A DNA stretch of 32,761 bases from an uncultured Clostridia bacterium. Its GTDB lineage: Bacteria; Bacillota; Clostridia; TANB77; CAG-508. The notes beneath the pieces are model-generated. The model saw nothing but the letters and a program-made list of their open reading frames with translations. It had not been told where the DNA came from and did no database searches. This document shows positions 19,613 through 26,536 of the stretch, piece after piece (position 1 is the stretch's first letter; every line of letters begins with the position of its first letter). The DNA is taken from assembly GCA_944386385.1 (NCBI GenBank), contig CALXAV010000020.1, forward strand, positions 1 through 32,761. The letters are read 5' to 3'. A program made the position numbers and the translations under genes.

Positions 19613-19616
19613 AAAC

Positions 19617-19651
19617 AAGCTGTTTTTTGGGACGGGGTCAAAAAACAGCTT
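19617..19651. repeat. REP palindrome family 1, copy 1 (beside RAYT)
   Basis: Perfect 12-bp arms AAGCTGTTTTTT / AAAAAACAGCTT surround the loop GGGACGGGGTC. It lies five bases after the U32 stop and touches the RAYT stop codon. This copy and the one at 20480 carry GGGACGG, where the other four read AGGACGG in the same sense. Confidence 0.95.
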
Positions 19652-20426
19652 ATTTATTTTCTCTTATCTTTTTAGCTACACATTCCATTTCTCCTCTTGT
19701 CATGTCTAAAAATTTTCTTGTTTGTATATATTTAATTTTTTTTACATTTTTTAAAAATCTTATTAAATTTATTAAAATATTTCTATTTGAAAAAGCTTCA
19801 AATAAATCTATTTGTTCTTTTTTAATAAATTCTGAAATACCTTGTTTAATTTTATAATCAGTGTTCTCCTCAATGTCATCAAAAACATAATCAGTATAAA
19901 CATTATTAATTATATCTTCATAATCACTTTTTGAAAAAATTTCATTCTCCATTAGTTCATTATTTAAATTTTTTTGTCTATAATTATTATATGAAGAATA
20001 TTTATACGCTCCACATTCTTTTACAATTCCTGCTTTTACTGGATTTAGATGTATATATTTTATACAATTAATAAAATATTTTTTACTTGTAATAGGCTCA
20101 CTCACATACCTATCCCTAAAAACATAACCTTTTCTTCCATCTTTCATATAATTATAGTATCTAGCATATAAACAATTTATGTCATGCATTGCTTTTGATA
20201 AATTTTGCATTTGGTCAGTGTTTAATAAAAAATGTGCATGATTATCCATTATACAATATGCAATGATTTTTATATTATATTTTTTATAATATTTATTTAC
20301 CAATTTTAAATATTGATTTTTGTTTCTTTCTTCTAAGAAAATATTTTCTCTATTTATTCCTTGCACAATCACATGAAAAAAAGAGGCTCTATTTATTTTT
20401 CTTGCCGTTCTTGAAATTGTAATCAT
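19650..20426 (-). CDS. REP-associated tyrosine transposase (RAYT, Y1/HUH family)
   Basis: This 258-residue single-strand DNA transposase is of the domesticated IS200-like RAYT class, which cuts and joins at REP palindromes. The HUH motif is DNHAHFLL (His63, His65), the probable catalytic Tyr is 90 or 91 in YARYYNY, and the family segments GRKGYVFRDRY and YIHLNPVKAGIV follow. The N-terminus RTARKINRASFFHVIVQG is typical of the family. All catalytic residues seem intact, so it may be active. It is bracketed by two inverted REP palindromes (19617-19651 and 20480-20506) and by no IS605-type ends. An AAGGAAAG ribosome-binding site precedes the ATG. Four further palindromes in the window are its likely substrates. 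Confidence 0.93.
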   Translation of the reverse strand: MITISRTARKINRASFFHVIVQGINRENIFLEERNKNQYLKLVNKYYKKYNIKIIAYCIMDNHAHFLLNTDQMQNLSKAMHDINCLYARYYNYMKDGRKGYVFRDRYVSEPITSKKYFINCIKYIHLNPVKAGIVKECGAYKYSSYNNYRQKNLNNELMENEIFSKSDYEDIINNVYTDYVFDDIEENTDYKIKQGISEFIKKEQIDLFEAFSNRNILINLIRFLKNVKKIKYIQTRKFLDMTRGEMECVAKKIRENK

Positions 20427-20479
20427 CTCACTTTCCTTATATAAATTTCGCCCCTATTTTTTATCCCTCTGTTTTTGGT

Positions 20480-20506
20480 TGTTTTTTGATCCCGTCCCAA
20501 AAAACA
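20480..20506. repeat. REP palindrome family 1, copy 2 (beside RAYT)
   Basis: TGTTTTTT GATCCCGTCCC AAAAAACA, inverted relative to the copy at 19617. It lies three bases after the RNHCP gene stop and about 55 bases upstream of the RAYT start. The outer stem bases are partly mismatched. Confidence 0.92.
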
Positions 20507-20509
20507 GCT

Positions 20510-20827
20510 CTACATTATTTGTTTACTACTTAATTTTATTATTAAATCCATATTATCATCTTTTGCTGCTTTATTTTTTCTTATTGCTCCACATTTCTTA
20601 CATCTAAATACTATTACATAACCTTTTTTACTATCAATTTCTAAACTTACAGGCTCCAAATCACCATGACAAGTTTCTTGTCTATCTCCTGGCTTTATAT
20701 CAACATGTTTCGAATGTAAGCAATACGGACAATGATTTCTAGAAGAATATCCTAGTTTCGGAACTTTTTTTCCACAGTTTTCACATATAAATTCATCATC
20801 ATTTTTAACAAAATTTTTATGTTCCAT
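20510..20827 (-). CDS. RNHCP-domain zinc-ribbon protein
   Basis: This 105-residue protein opens with an FVKNDDEFICENCGKKV segment (first CxxC pair), continues SSRNHCPYCLHSKHVD (the RNHCP signature and second CxxC) and PGDRQETCHG, and closes with FRCKKCGAIRKNKAA (third CxxC). This order is diagnostic of the RNHCP domain family, whose function is unknown but is suspected to involve nucleic-acid binding. The ribosome-binding site GAGAGGAG is rather far (about 13 bases) from the ATG. It stands between the RAYT locus and an IS200/IS605-like end remnant. It could have travelled with mobile DNA, though the family is widespread. Confidence 0.9.
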   Translation of the reverse strand: MEHKNFVKNDDEFICENCGKKVPKLGYSSRNHCPYCLHSKHVDIKPGDRQETCHGDLEPVSLEIDSKKGYVIVFRCKKCGAIRKNKAAKDDNMDLIIKLSSKQIM

Positions 20828-20876
20828 TTTAATATCGAAACTCCTCTCAAGTAGCTTTTTATATTTTTTATTATTA

Positions 20877-20925
20877 GTGAACTACCAACCACCTAAAGGA
20901 ATGTATGTTTTACGCTTCTAATTTA
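20877..20925 (+). mobile_element. degraded IS200/IS605-like end (remnant)
   Basis: The first 22 bases from GTGAACTACC onward match the copy at 14921, but the right half of the hairpin and the inner segment are scrambled. It is a decayed solo end with the same orientation as the copies at 14921 and 32683. Confidence 0.5.
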
Positions 20926-20947
20926 TAAAATTTTATAATTCTAGGAA

Positions 20948-20978
20948 GATGTTTTTTGACCCCGTCCTAAAAAACATC
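20948..20978. repeat. REP palindrome family 1, copy 3
   Basis: GATGTTTTTT GACCCCGTCCT AAAAAACATC. It begins one base after the stop codon of the minus-strand kinase gene. The outer stem is GATG/CATC where other copies have GCTG/CAGC, a compensatory change. Confidence 0.95.
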
Positions 20979-20979
20979 C

Positions 20980-22620
20980 CTAATATTTAAAATCGCCACC
21001 ACCTACAAATTCTTTTAATAAAGAGTTAGTTGGAACTTCACTTGCTGGAATTGATCTAATGTATTTTAGTATTCCAAGTAATCTTTGTGCTTCTGCATAT
21101 TCTGTTTCATCTTTTGTTATTTCTTTTAACATTGGAGTTGCTAAACCTTTTAATACCCCCAACTCATAAATAAGTGATGTATTAAAAATAATATCAGCAT
21201 CTTCCTGGAATGGGAATATATTTTCAACTTCTCCTCTTGTTACACTTGCCCAACCTTCTATTGTATGTTTTGCTTTATAGCCTCTAAATTGATAATCTCT
21301 TACTATTCTTCTAATTAGCCTTACATCTGAAGATGATACTTTAGTATATCTATCCATATTTAAAACTGTTAAAGCACTAATATAAATCTTAAATTTTTGA
21401 CTCTTTGGAATACTACTTGTTAATTTATCGTTTAAACAATGTATTCCTTCTATAACTAAAACTTCATCTTCTTTTAATTTTAACTTATTTCCTTTATATC
21501 TTTTTGTTCCTTCTACAAAATCAAATTGCGGAATTTCTACTTCTTCACCTGCTAATAATTTTGTTAAATGCTCATTAAATAGTTTCAAATCAATTGCTTC
21601 TATTGCTTCAAAATTATATTTTCCATTTTCATCTCTTGGAGTATCTTGTCTTTCCACAAAATAATTATCAACTGAAATTGTTACTGGTTTAATTTTGTTT
21701 ATTCTAAGTTGTATACCCAATCTTTGTGCAAAAGTTGTTTTTCCTGATGATGATGGCCCTGCAATTAATATCATTTTTATTTTTCTATTTTCTGCTATCC
21801 TATCTGCTATATCTGATATTTTCTTTTCATGTAAAGCTTCATCTATCATAATAACATCTTTAATTGTTTTTTGTTTTACTGCTTCATTTAACATATATAC
21901 TGCATTCATTCCAAGTATTTTATGTATTTCATTATATTCATCAAATGCCCATTTTAATTTTTTGTTTTGCATTAATTTTGGTAATTTATTTGGCTCTTCT
22001 ACACTTGGATATCTAATTATTAAACCTTTGTCATACTTTACAACATCAAATGTCTTGATTACTCCTGTTCTATTTGCCATAATTCCATAACAATAATTAA
22101 AATAATCTTCACAAAAATTCATATAGATTTTTTTATTTGATTTTAACTCAAATTGTAATAATCCTCTTTTTGTATTTTTTTCTTTAAAGAATTTTTCCGC
22201 CTCATCTCTATTCATTGTTATTTTTGTTATTGGTAAGTCTTGTTTAACAATCTCTCTCATCTGTTTATTTAGTTCTTTTATAATTTCTTCTGTTACAAAA
22301 ATATCTCCAATATCACAATATATTGCATTTGCCATCTGATAGTTTACTGTTGCTCTATTATCAGGAAATATTTTTCTTAATGCTTTTGCAAAAATAAATA
22401 TTAATGTTCTTCTGTATGTTCTTAATCCTTCTTTTGTAGAAATATCTAATAATTCTATTTTCCCATCTTCATCTATTTTCTCATTTAAATCTACATATTC
22501 ATTATTATATATTGCACCTACTACTGTATATTCACTCTTTTCTATTTCTTCTTTTAGTACCTCTGCTATTGTTTTTCCCTTTTCTACTTCAATCTTTTTA
22601 TCTTTATATTGTATCTTCAT
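20980..22620 (-). CDS. nucleoside kinase (uridine kinase-like) with N-terminal TGS-like domain
   Basis: This 546-residue protein joins an N-terminal TGS/ubiquitin-like segment (about 1-60) and a threonyl-tRNA-synthetase-like second domain (about 70-200) to a C-terminal P-loop kinase of the uridine kinase/phosphoribulokinase class. The Walker A motif is GPSSSGKT (288-295), followed by SVDNYFVERQDTPRD and the VIEGIHCLN segment. This domain order marks the Firmicutes and Thermotoga nucleoside kinase family. ATP-dependent phosphorylation of a nucleoside, probably uridine or cytidine for salvage, is the family expectation. AAGGAGG lies seven bases before the ATG. The gene is followed at once by a REP palindrome. 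The substrate is not fixed by the sequence. Confidence 0.9.
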   Translation of the reverse strand: MKIQYKDKKIEVEKGKTIAEVLKEEIEKSEYTVVGAIYNNEYVDLNEKIDEDGKIELLDISTKEGLRTYRRTLIFIFAKALRKIFPDNRATVNYQMANAIYCDIGDIFVTEEIIKELNKQMREIVKQDLPITKITMNRDEAEKFFKEKNTKRGLLQFELKSNKKIYMNFCEDYFNYCYGIMANRTGVIKTFDVVKYDKGLIIRYPSVEEPNKLPKLMQNKKLKWAFDEYNEIHKILGMNAVYMLNEAVKQKTIKDVIMIDEALHEKKISDIADRIAENRKIKMILIAGPSSSGKTTFAQRLGIQLRINKIKPVTISVDNYFVERQDTPRDENGKYNFEAIEAIDLKLFNEHLTKLLAGEEVEIPQFDFVEGTKRYKGNKLKLKEDEVLVIEGIHCLNDKLTSSIPKSQKFKIYISALTVLNMDRYTKVSSSDVRLIRRIVRDYQFRGYKAKHTIEGWASVTRGEVENIFPFQEDADIIFNTSLIYELGVLKGLATPMLKEITKDETEYAEAQRLLGILKYIRSIPASEVPTNSLLKEFVGGGDFKY

Positions 22621-22692
22621 AATCTTCCTCCTTTTTGTACTAATCTATTTTATCTTAAATATTTATATTAGTCAAATATTAAATATCCAATC

Positions 22693-22721
22693 TTGATACA
22701 TTTATGTAAATATGGTATAAT
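22693..22721 (+). promoter_or_regulatory. promoter of cassette B
   Basis: TTGATA at 22693-22698, 17 bp, TATAAT at 22716-22721 with extended -10 (TGG). Confidence 0.85.
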
Positions 22722-22727
22722 TAAGGA

Positions 22728-22799
22728 CGCATGAAGGTTATTTTAATACCTTCCGGTCAATTTCGGAGGGTAGTCCTCCGAATGATATTATCAAGGAGG
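22728..22799 (+). promoter_or_regulatory. structured leader with competing Shine-Dalgarno pairing (cassette B)
   Basis: Hairpin 1 pairs GAAGGT with ACCTTC. Hairpin 2 pairs TTCGGAGG (22762-22769) with CCTCCGAA (22775-22782). The CCTCC at 22775-22779 is also complementary to the real Shine-Dalgarno GGAGG (22795-22799). The leader could therefore switch between a hidden and a free ribosome-binding site. Pairing is read from the sequence; switching is inference. Confidence 0.5.
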
Positions 22800-22804
22800 A
22801 TAAC

Positions 22805-23080
22805 ATGAAAATGACAATTAGAGAACTTGTTGAGGCTGGCGAGTTTACTGTCAAAAACTATGGTGATTATGGTAGAAACTAGAAGTATCGTTTTCACTGC
22901 ACAGATAAGAACACCGTTCTCATCTCAGGTGACGTGTTCGGCGATGATGAGATTCTCATTCTCAATTCTCTTGAGGTACTCTATTGTCTTGCCAAAGGTA
23001 ACATGAGCTTTTCTGTGAAGCTGCAAGGTGGTTTGTCAATTCCCTTTGACACTCCTTCTCTCGAACTGAAAAGCAAATAA
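22805..23080 (+). pseudogene. short unrecognised ORF interrupted by an amber codon (cassette B)
   Basis: An ATG six bases after AAGGAGG opens a 91-codon frame that closes with TAA at 23078-23080 but holds TAG at codon 26 (22880-22882). Ignoring that codon, the product would begin MKMTIRELVEAGEFTVKNYG and continue after the stop with KYRFHCTDKNTVLISGDVFG, ending SLELKSK. Codon use on both sides of the TAG is the same C/G-ending style as cassettes A and C, so the frame was one gene. A CAG-to-TAG or TGG-to-TAG change explains it simply; readthrough is the alternative. No function is recognised. The unit keeps an excellent promoter, leader and terminator. TAG serves as an ordinary stop in neighbouring genes. 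Confidence 0.7.
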
Positions 23081-23086
23081 ACCTTT

Positions 23087-23123
23087 CTAAGAGGGGCGAC
23101 CACTAACTGGTCGTCCCTCTTAG
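23087..23123 (+). terminator. strong terminator-like stem of cassette B
   Basis: A 16-position stem (arms 23087-23102 and 23108-23123, one G-U pair, loop CTAAC) lies seven bases after the stop, with TTTG after it. The stem is very stable, but the T-run is short. Confidence 0.75.
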
Positions 23124-23143
23124 TTTGTATTTTACAAATTTGA

Positions 23144-23173
23144 GGAATAAAGCTTCTTATTTTGGATATACTT
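23144..23173 (+). promoter_or_regulatory. possible forespore sigma (F/G) promoter of the SspH-like gene
   Basis: GGAATA (23144-23149), 17 bp, TATACTT (23167-23173) resembles the sigma-G pattern (TGAATA, 17-18 bp, CATACTA). The fit suits a spore protein gene but is imperfect. Confidence 0.4.
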
Positions 23174-23206
23174 TATAATGATACCATTTTAAAGGAGGCT
23201 ACATAT

Positions 23207-23380
23207 ATGAATATAGAAAGAATAAATGACATTTTATCTCATGATGAAAAGTGTGATGTGTTTTATAATGAAAGAGTTGTATGGATTCAAGGTGTAAATA
23301 GTGATATTGCCAAAATTGGTTTTGTTGATAATTTTGAAGAAAGAAATGTTCCTATAAGTGACCTTTATGAAAAAAAATAA
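23207..23380 (+). CDS. H-type small acid-soluble spore protein (SspH-like)
   Basis: This 57-residue protein starts MNIERINDILSHDEKCDVFY, contains VVWIQGV and ends with a VPISDLYEKK segment. The order (N-terminal helix ending at ILS, then a V-x-YN-x-x-x-VWI strand, then an x-VP-x-x-DL tail) is that of H-type SASPs, minor spore-core proteins made in the forespore. The start at 23207 is chosen because AAAGGAGG lies nine bases before it; an upstream in-frame ATG at 23162 lacks such a site. It has a forespore-type promoter candidate and its own terminator. It supports a spore-forming host. Confidence 0.82.
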   Translation: MNIERINDILSHDEKCDVFYNERVVWIQGVNSDIAKIGFVDNFEERNVPISDLYEKK

Positions 23381-23398
23381 ACTATTTATCTTTTATAA

Positions 23399-23441
23399 AA
23401 AGAGATTTAAAGTTATATAAAACCTTAAATCTCTTTATTTT
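23399..23441. terminator. intrinsic terminator after the SspH-like gene
   Basis: A 12-bp stem AAAGAGATTTAA / TTAAATCTCTTT is followed by ATTTTTA on the plus strand. It lies 18 bases after the stop and could also serve the converging GlyRS gene. Confidence 0.8.
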
Positions 23442-23446
23442 TATGT

Positions 23447-23477
23447 GCTGTTTTTTGACCCCGTCCTAAAAAACAGC
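23447..23477. repeat. REP palindrome family 1, copy 4
   Basis: GCTGTTTTTT GACCCCGTCCT AAAAAACAGC, 12 bases after the GlyRS stop (minus strand). Confidence 0.95.
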
Positions 23478-23489
23478 AAAACATTATTA

Positions 23490-24872
23490 TTAAAATTCTA
23501 TTTTTTCTTCTATCCAGTTTTCTAATTCTGATATTTTAACTCTTACTTGTTCCATAGTATCTCTATCACGAATTGTAACCGTTTCATCTTCTAAAGTATC
23601 AAAATCTATTGTTACACAGTATGGCGTTCCTATTTCATCTTGTCTTCTATAACGTTTTCCTATACTTCCTGTTTCATCATAATCACACATGAATTTCTTA
23701 GCTAATTTATCATAAACTTCATTTGCTTTTTCTGACAACTTCTTAGAAAGTGGAAGTACTGCTACTTTATATGGTGCTAATGCTGGATGTAAATGTAATA
23801 CTGTTCTTACATCTCCTTCTGCTATTTCTTCTTCATCATATGCGTCACATAAGAATGCTAAAACTACTCTATCTGCTCCTAGTGATGGTTCTATTACATA
23901 TGGTACATATTTTTCATTAGTTTCTGGGTCTTGATATGTTAAATCTTGTTTTGAATGTTCCATATGTCTTGATAAATCATAATCAGTTCTATCAGCAATT
24001 CCCCAAAGCTCTCCCCAACCAAATGGGAAATTAAATTCTATATCTGTTGTTGCTTTACTATAGAATACTAATTCTTCTTTACTATGGTCTCTTAATCTTA
24101 TATTTTCTTTTTTCATTCCCAAGCTTAATAACCATTTTTCAGAATAATCTTTCCAATATTTAAACCACTCTAAATCAGTTCCTGGCTTACAGAAGAATTC
24201 CATTTCCATTTGTTCAAATTCACGCATTCTAAATATAAAGTTTCCAGGTGTTATTTCATTTCTGAATGCTTTACCAATTTGTGCAATTCCCATTGGTATT
24301 TTCTTTCTTGATGTTCTTAGTACACTTTTAAAATCAACAAAAATACCTTGAGCTGTTTCTGGTCTTAAATATATTTCTGATTTTTTATCTTCTGTTACCC
24401 CTTGAGATGTTTTAAACATTAAGTTGAATTTTCTTATATCTGTAAAATTAGTTTTTCCACAATTAGGACAAGGAATTTTATTTTCATTAATAAAATCTAT
24501 TAATTCTTTTTCACTCATTCCATCTGCTATCATATCTTTTCCTTGTTCATGTGCCCATTCCTCAATTAATTTATCTGCTCTATGTCTTGTTTTACATTCC
24601 CTACAGTCTATTAATGGATCTGAAAATCCTCCAACGTGTCCTGATGCTACCCAAGTTTCTGGGTTCATAAGAATTGCAGCATCTAATCCTACTACATTTT
24701 TTTGTTCTTGAATAAATTTCTTTCTCCAAGCATTTTTAACATTGTTTTTTAATTCATTTCCAAGTGGTCCATAATCCCAAGTATTTGCTAATCCTCCATA
24801 AATTTCTGAACCTGGATAAATAAATCCTCTGTTTTTACAAAGTGCAACTAAAGTGTCCATTGAATCTAACAT
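23490..24872 (-). CDS. glyS: glycyl-tRNA synthetase, dimeric eukaryote/Gram-positive type
   Basis: This 460-residue class II synthetase charges tRNA-Gly. The N-terminus [20 protein letters not shown] and the [11 protein letters not shown] stretch are typical of the alpha2 type. Zinc-ligand Cys pairs lie at 90/93 (DCRECKTRH) and 135/138 (CPNCGK). Motif 2 is seen in [25 protein letters not shown] and motif 3 in the [12 protein letters not shown] segment, followed by the anticodon-binding domain ([10 protein letters not shown] onward). Length is normal. A T-box leader lies upstream, so uncharged tRNA-Gly induces expression. The start ATG follows AAGGAGG. It is the last gene on its transcript, with a REP palindrome just beyond. 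Confidence 0.97.
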   Translation of the reverse strand: MLDSMDTLVALCKNRGFIYPGSEIYGGLANTWDYGPLGNELKNNVKNAWRKKFIQEQKNVVGLDAAILMNPETWVASGHVGGFSDPLIDCRECKTRHRADKLIEEWAHEQGKDMIADGMSEKELIDFINENKIPCPNCGKTNFTDIRKFNLMFKTSQGVTEDKKSEIYLRPETAQGIFVDFKSVLRTSRKKIPMGIAQIGKAFRNEITPGNFIFRMREFEQMEMEFFCKPGTDLEWFKYWKDYSEKWLLSLGMKKENIRLRDHSKEELVFYSKATTDIEFNFPFGWGELWGIADRTDYDLSRHMEHSKQDLTYQDPETNEKYVPYVIEPSLGADRVVLAFLCDAYDEEEIAEGDVRTVLHLHPALAPYKVAVLPLSKKLSEKANEVYDKLAKKFMCDYDETGSIGKRYRRQDEIGTPYCVTIDFDTLEDETVTIRDRDTMEQVRVKISELENWIEEKIEF

Positions 24873-24896
24873 AAAAATTCCTCCTTCTCTTAGCTA

Positions 24897-25085
24897 AGAA
24901 AAAAACTTTCCTCCTTAGCTAAACTATAATAACTTAGCTAGGGACGAAAGTCTCTCCGCGTTTCCACCCTATTTCCTAAATTAGAGAAATTCTAATTTAA
25001 GCACCTCAATTTTAAAGTTACTCCAAAGCTCCCCATACTTATTTATTGTAAGTATTCCACCATCACTTACTCTCTATAAATAAAT
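24897..25085 (-). ncRNA. T-box leader of glyRS
   Basis: On the minus strand the T-box core AGGGTGGAAACGCG (complement 24957-24970) is followed by a terminator stem with arms starting ACTTTC and ending GAAAGT (24903-24952) and then a T-run, just before the glyRS ribosome-binding site. Upstream (about 24990-25085) is the stem I region with AGAGAG and GGTGG elements. Binding of uncharged tRNA would favour the antiterminator. The glycine specifier triplet is not assigned with confidence. The promoter is probably near 25090-25125 (TTGAAA...TAAAAT), imperfectly spaced. Confidence 0.88.
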
Positions 25086-25185
25086 TTTACAAGTATTTTT
25101 TCTTTTTCAACGTAACAAATATTTATTTAGTTTCATATATTTTATTATGATATAATAAAAAAGTCAATAAAATTTGTTAAAATTG

Positions 25186-25214
25186 TTGATAAATTATTTT
25201 TTTTGTGTTAATAT
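25186..25214 (+). promoter_or_regulatory. promoter of tRNA-Trp
   Basis: TTGATA (25186-25191), 17 bp, TAATAT (25209-25214) with extended TGT, about 20 bases before the tRNA. Confidence 0.6.
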
Positions 25215-25234
25215 AATAACTGTGTTTCAAATAT

Positions 25235-25309
25235 AGGGGTATAGTGTCAATGGTAGCACATCGGTCTCCAAAACCGCCTGTGTGGGTTCGAATCCTACTA
25301 CCCCTGCCA
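25235..25309 (+). tRNA. tRNA-Trp (CCA anticodon)
   Basis: The cloverleaf has acceptor arms AGGGGTA / TACCCCT, discriminator G and an encoded CCA (25307-25309). The anticodon loop reads TCTCCAAAA, giving anticodon CCA for tryptophan, and the T-loop is TTCGAAT. It is a single tRNA gene with its own promoter and terminator, divergent from the glyRS T-box leader. Confidence 0.96.
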
Positions 25310-25320
25310 ATAATTAATTT

Positions 25321-25362
25321 ATAGGGAATAAAACTAAATGTTTTGTTCCCTATTTTATTTTT
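25321..25362 (+). terminator. terminator of tRNA-Trp
   Basis: Arms ATAGGGAATAAAAC (25321-25334) and GTTTTGTTCCCTAT (25340-25353), with one mismatch, are followed by a T-rich run. The ATG at 25338 lies in its loop, which argues against translation starting there. Confidence 0.85.
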
Positions 25363-25388
25363 TTCTTTTATTCAAGGAGGTGTTTTCT

Positions 25389-25967
25389 ATTAACAAAATT
25401 TTAAATGCTATTATTATTTTTATTCTATTTTTTACTTTATTTATTTGTATATTTTTTATTCCTACTCTTGGAAATTCGAATATTTCTAATTCTATTCCTT
25501 CTGAAATAATTGATTTTAATCCAGATGGTTTTGTATGGCCTCTTCCTGGTTACACGCGTATTAGCTCTTATTTTGGAAAAAGAGTATCTCCTACTTCTGG
25601 TGCTTCTTCTTCTCATTCTGGAATTGATATTCCTGCACCTCAAGGTACTAATTTTATTGCTGTAGCTGATGGCGAAATTACATTTAGACAGTTTTTAGGA
25701 GCTGGTGGCTATACTATTACCCTTTCTTTTTCAAACTTCAGAGTTTCTTATTGTCATTGTGACCCTAACTTTATTGTTAAAGTTGGTGATAAAGTAAAAC
25801 AGGGCCAAATAATTGGTCAAGTTGGTCCAAAGTACGTTTATGGTGTTAAAGGCAATCAATATTCTGACTCTACTGGTAAACCTACAAATGGTGCTACAAC
25901 TGGATGTCACCTTCACTTAGGTATTCGTATTGATGGTAAATATCAAAATCCCTTAGATTTCTTTTAA
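25389..25967 (+). CDS. M23-family (LytM-type) zinc metallopeptidase, membrane-anchored
   Basis: The protein has an N-terminal hydrophobic helix (NAIIIFILFFTLFICIFF), a short linker, then an M23 domain. The zinc motif HSGID (HxxxD) is followed by VADGEI, VSYCHC and the second motif GCHLHLGI with the HxH ligands. M23 enzymes cut peptidoglycan cross-bridges; all ligands are present, so it should be active outside the membrane. The frame opens at ATG 25338, but that codon is inside the tRNA-Trp terminator. The strong AAGGAGG at 25374-25380 points instead to an ATT at 25389 eight bases later, a rare start, or to a GTG overlapping that site. About 192 residues from ATT. It may also depend on read-through from tRNA-Trp. 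Confidence 0.82.
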   Translation: MNKILNAIIIFILFFTLFICIFFIPTLGNSNISNSIPSEIIDFNPDGFVWPLPGYTRISSYFGKRVSPTSGASSSHSGIDIPAPQGTNFIAVADGEITFRQFLGAGGYTITLSFSNFRVSYCHCDPNFIVKVGDKVKQGQIIGQVGPKYVYGVKGNQYSDSTGKPTNGATTGCHLHLGIRIDGKYQNPLDFF

Positions 25968-25970
25968 TTT

Positions 25971-25999
25971 TTGAATTTTATGTAAAATTATGATATAAT
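25971..25999 (+). promoter_or_regulatory. promoter of cassette C
   Basis: TTGAAT (25971-25976), 17 bp, TATAAT (25994-25999) with extended TGA, starting three bases after the M23 stop. Confidence 0.85.
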
Positions 26000-26055
26000 A
26001 TATGTATTGCAATTGTATTAGCCAAAGCATAGGTAAACGTTCTTAGGAGGAATAA

Positions 26056-26418
26056 ATGGCTACTCAAGTCGGTATATCCTTTTCTACTGTCTATCGTGGT
26101 CACGAGCCTTATCACAAAATCTTTTTTTCTAACTCCAATAGTTATTTCATTGCCAATTATGGGTGCTACTGCTACCCCAATGGCATTCTAGTCTTGGATG
26201 CTACCTGTAGTAATTTCTCTAGCAAGCACATTATCAAGCTTCTGTGTGGTTGCTTTGAGAAAGATAGCGATTTCAACGAGAAAATGAAGCTTATTCTTGG
26301 AGAACATACTGTGAAGGCTATCGTTATCGATATAGATGGTGTTCCAATTATGATAAGTCAATTTAACCACAATGCTGACAAGATTTATACCATCTGGTCT
26401 GAATCTCACAACAAGTAA
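26056..26418 (+). CDS. unrecognised 120-residue protein (cassette C)
   Basis: The product begins MATQVGISFSTVYRGHEPYH and has a hydrophobic, Cys- and Tyr-containing middle (NYGCYCYPNGILVLDATC, then IIKLLCGCF). A short second half predicts a beta-hairpin (TVKAIVIDIDGVPIMISQF) and it ends SESHNK. It has no signal peptide and no convincing membrane helix. AGGAGG lies six bases before the ATG. Codon use is C/G-enriched, unlike the adjacent M23 and EF-P genes, and the promoter and terminator are private. A nine-base inverted repeat (AGCCAAAGC at 26020-26028, GCTTTGGCT at 26440-26448) brackets the ORF. No family is recognised; it is grouped with cassettes A and B by architecture, not by sequence. 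Confidence 0.75.
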   Translation: MATQVGISFSTVYRGHEPYHKIFFSNSNSYFIANYGCYCYPNGILVLDATCSNFSSKHIIKLLCGCFEKDSDFNEKMKLILGEHTVKAIVIDIDGVPIMISQFNHNADKIYTIWSESHNK

Positions 26419-26473
26419 GTTGAAGGAGTGGAACAATTAGCTTTGGCTCACATCGCAGGCTAACTAGCCCTGC

Positions 26474-26505
26474 AAAAAGAGTCACCCTTTCGGGTGGCTC
26501 TTTTT
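26474..26505 (+). terminator. intrinsic terminator of cassette C
   Basis: AAAAAGAGTCACCC TTTC GGGTGGCTCTTTTT, with one wobble pair. A second smaller hairpin (GGCTA/TAGCC) precedes it. Confidence 0.92.
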
Positions 26506-26536
26506 ATTGTTTAATATTTACTTGTATTTTTACATA

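Noticed and set aside
22880-22882. Genome-wide reassignment of TAG
   Set aside because: TAG ends the kinase (20980), RNHCP (20510), HolA (31248) and HD (32281) genes normally.
25338-25388. ATG at 25338 as the start of the M23 gene
   Set aside because: It lies in the tRNA-Trp terminator loop and has no ribosome-binding site.
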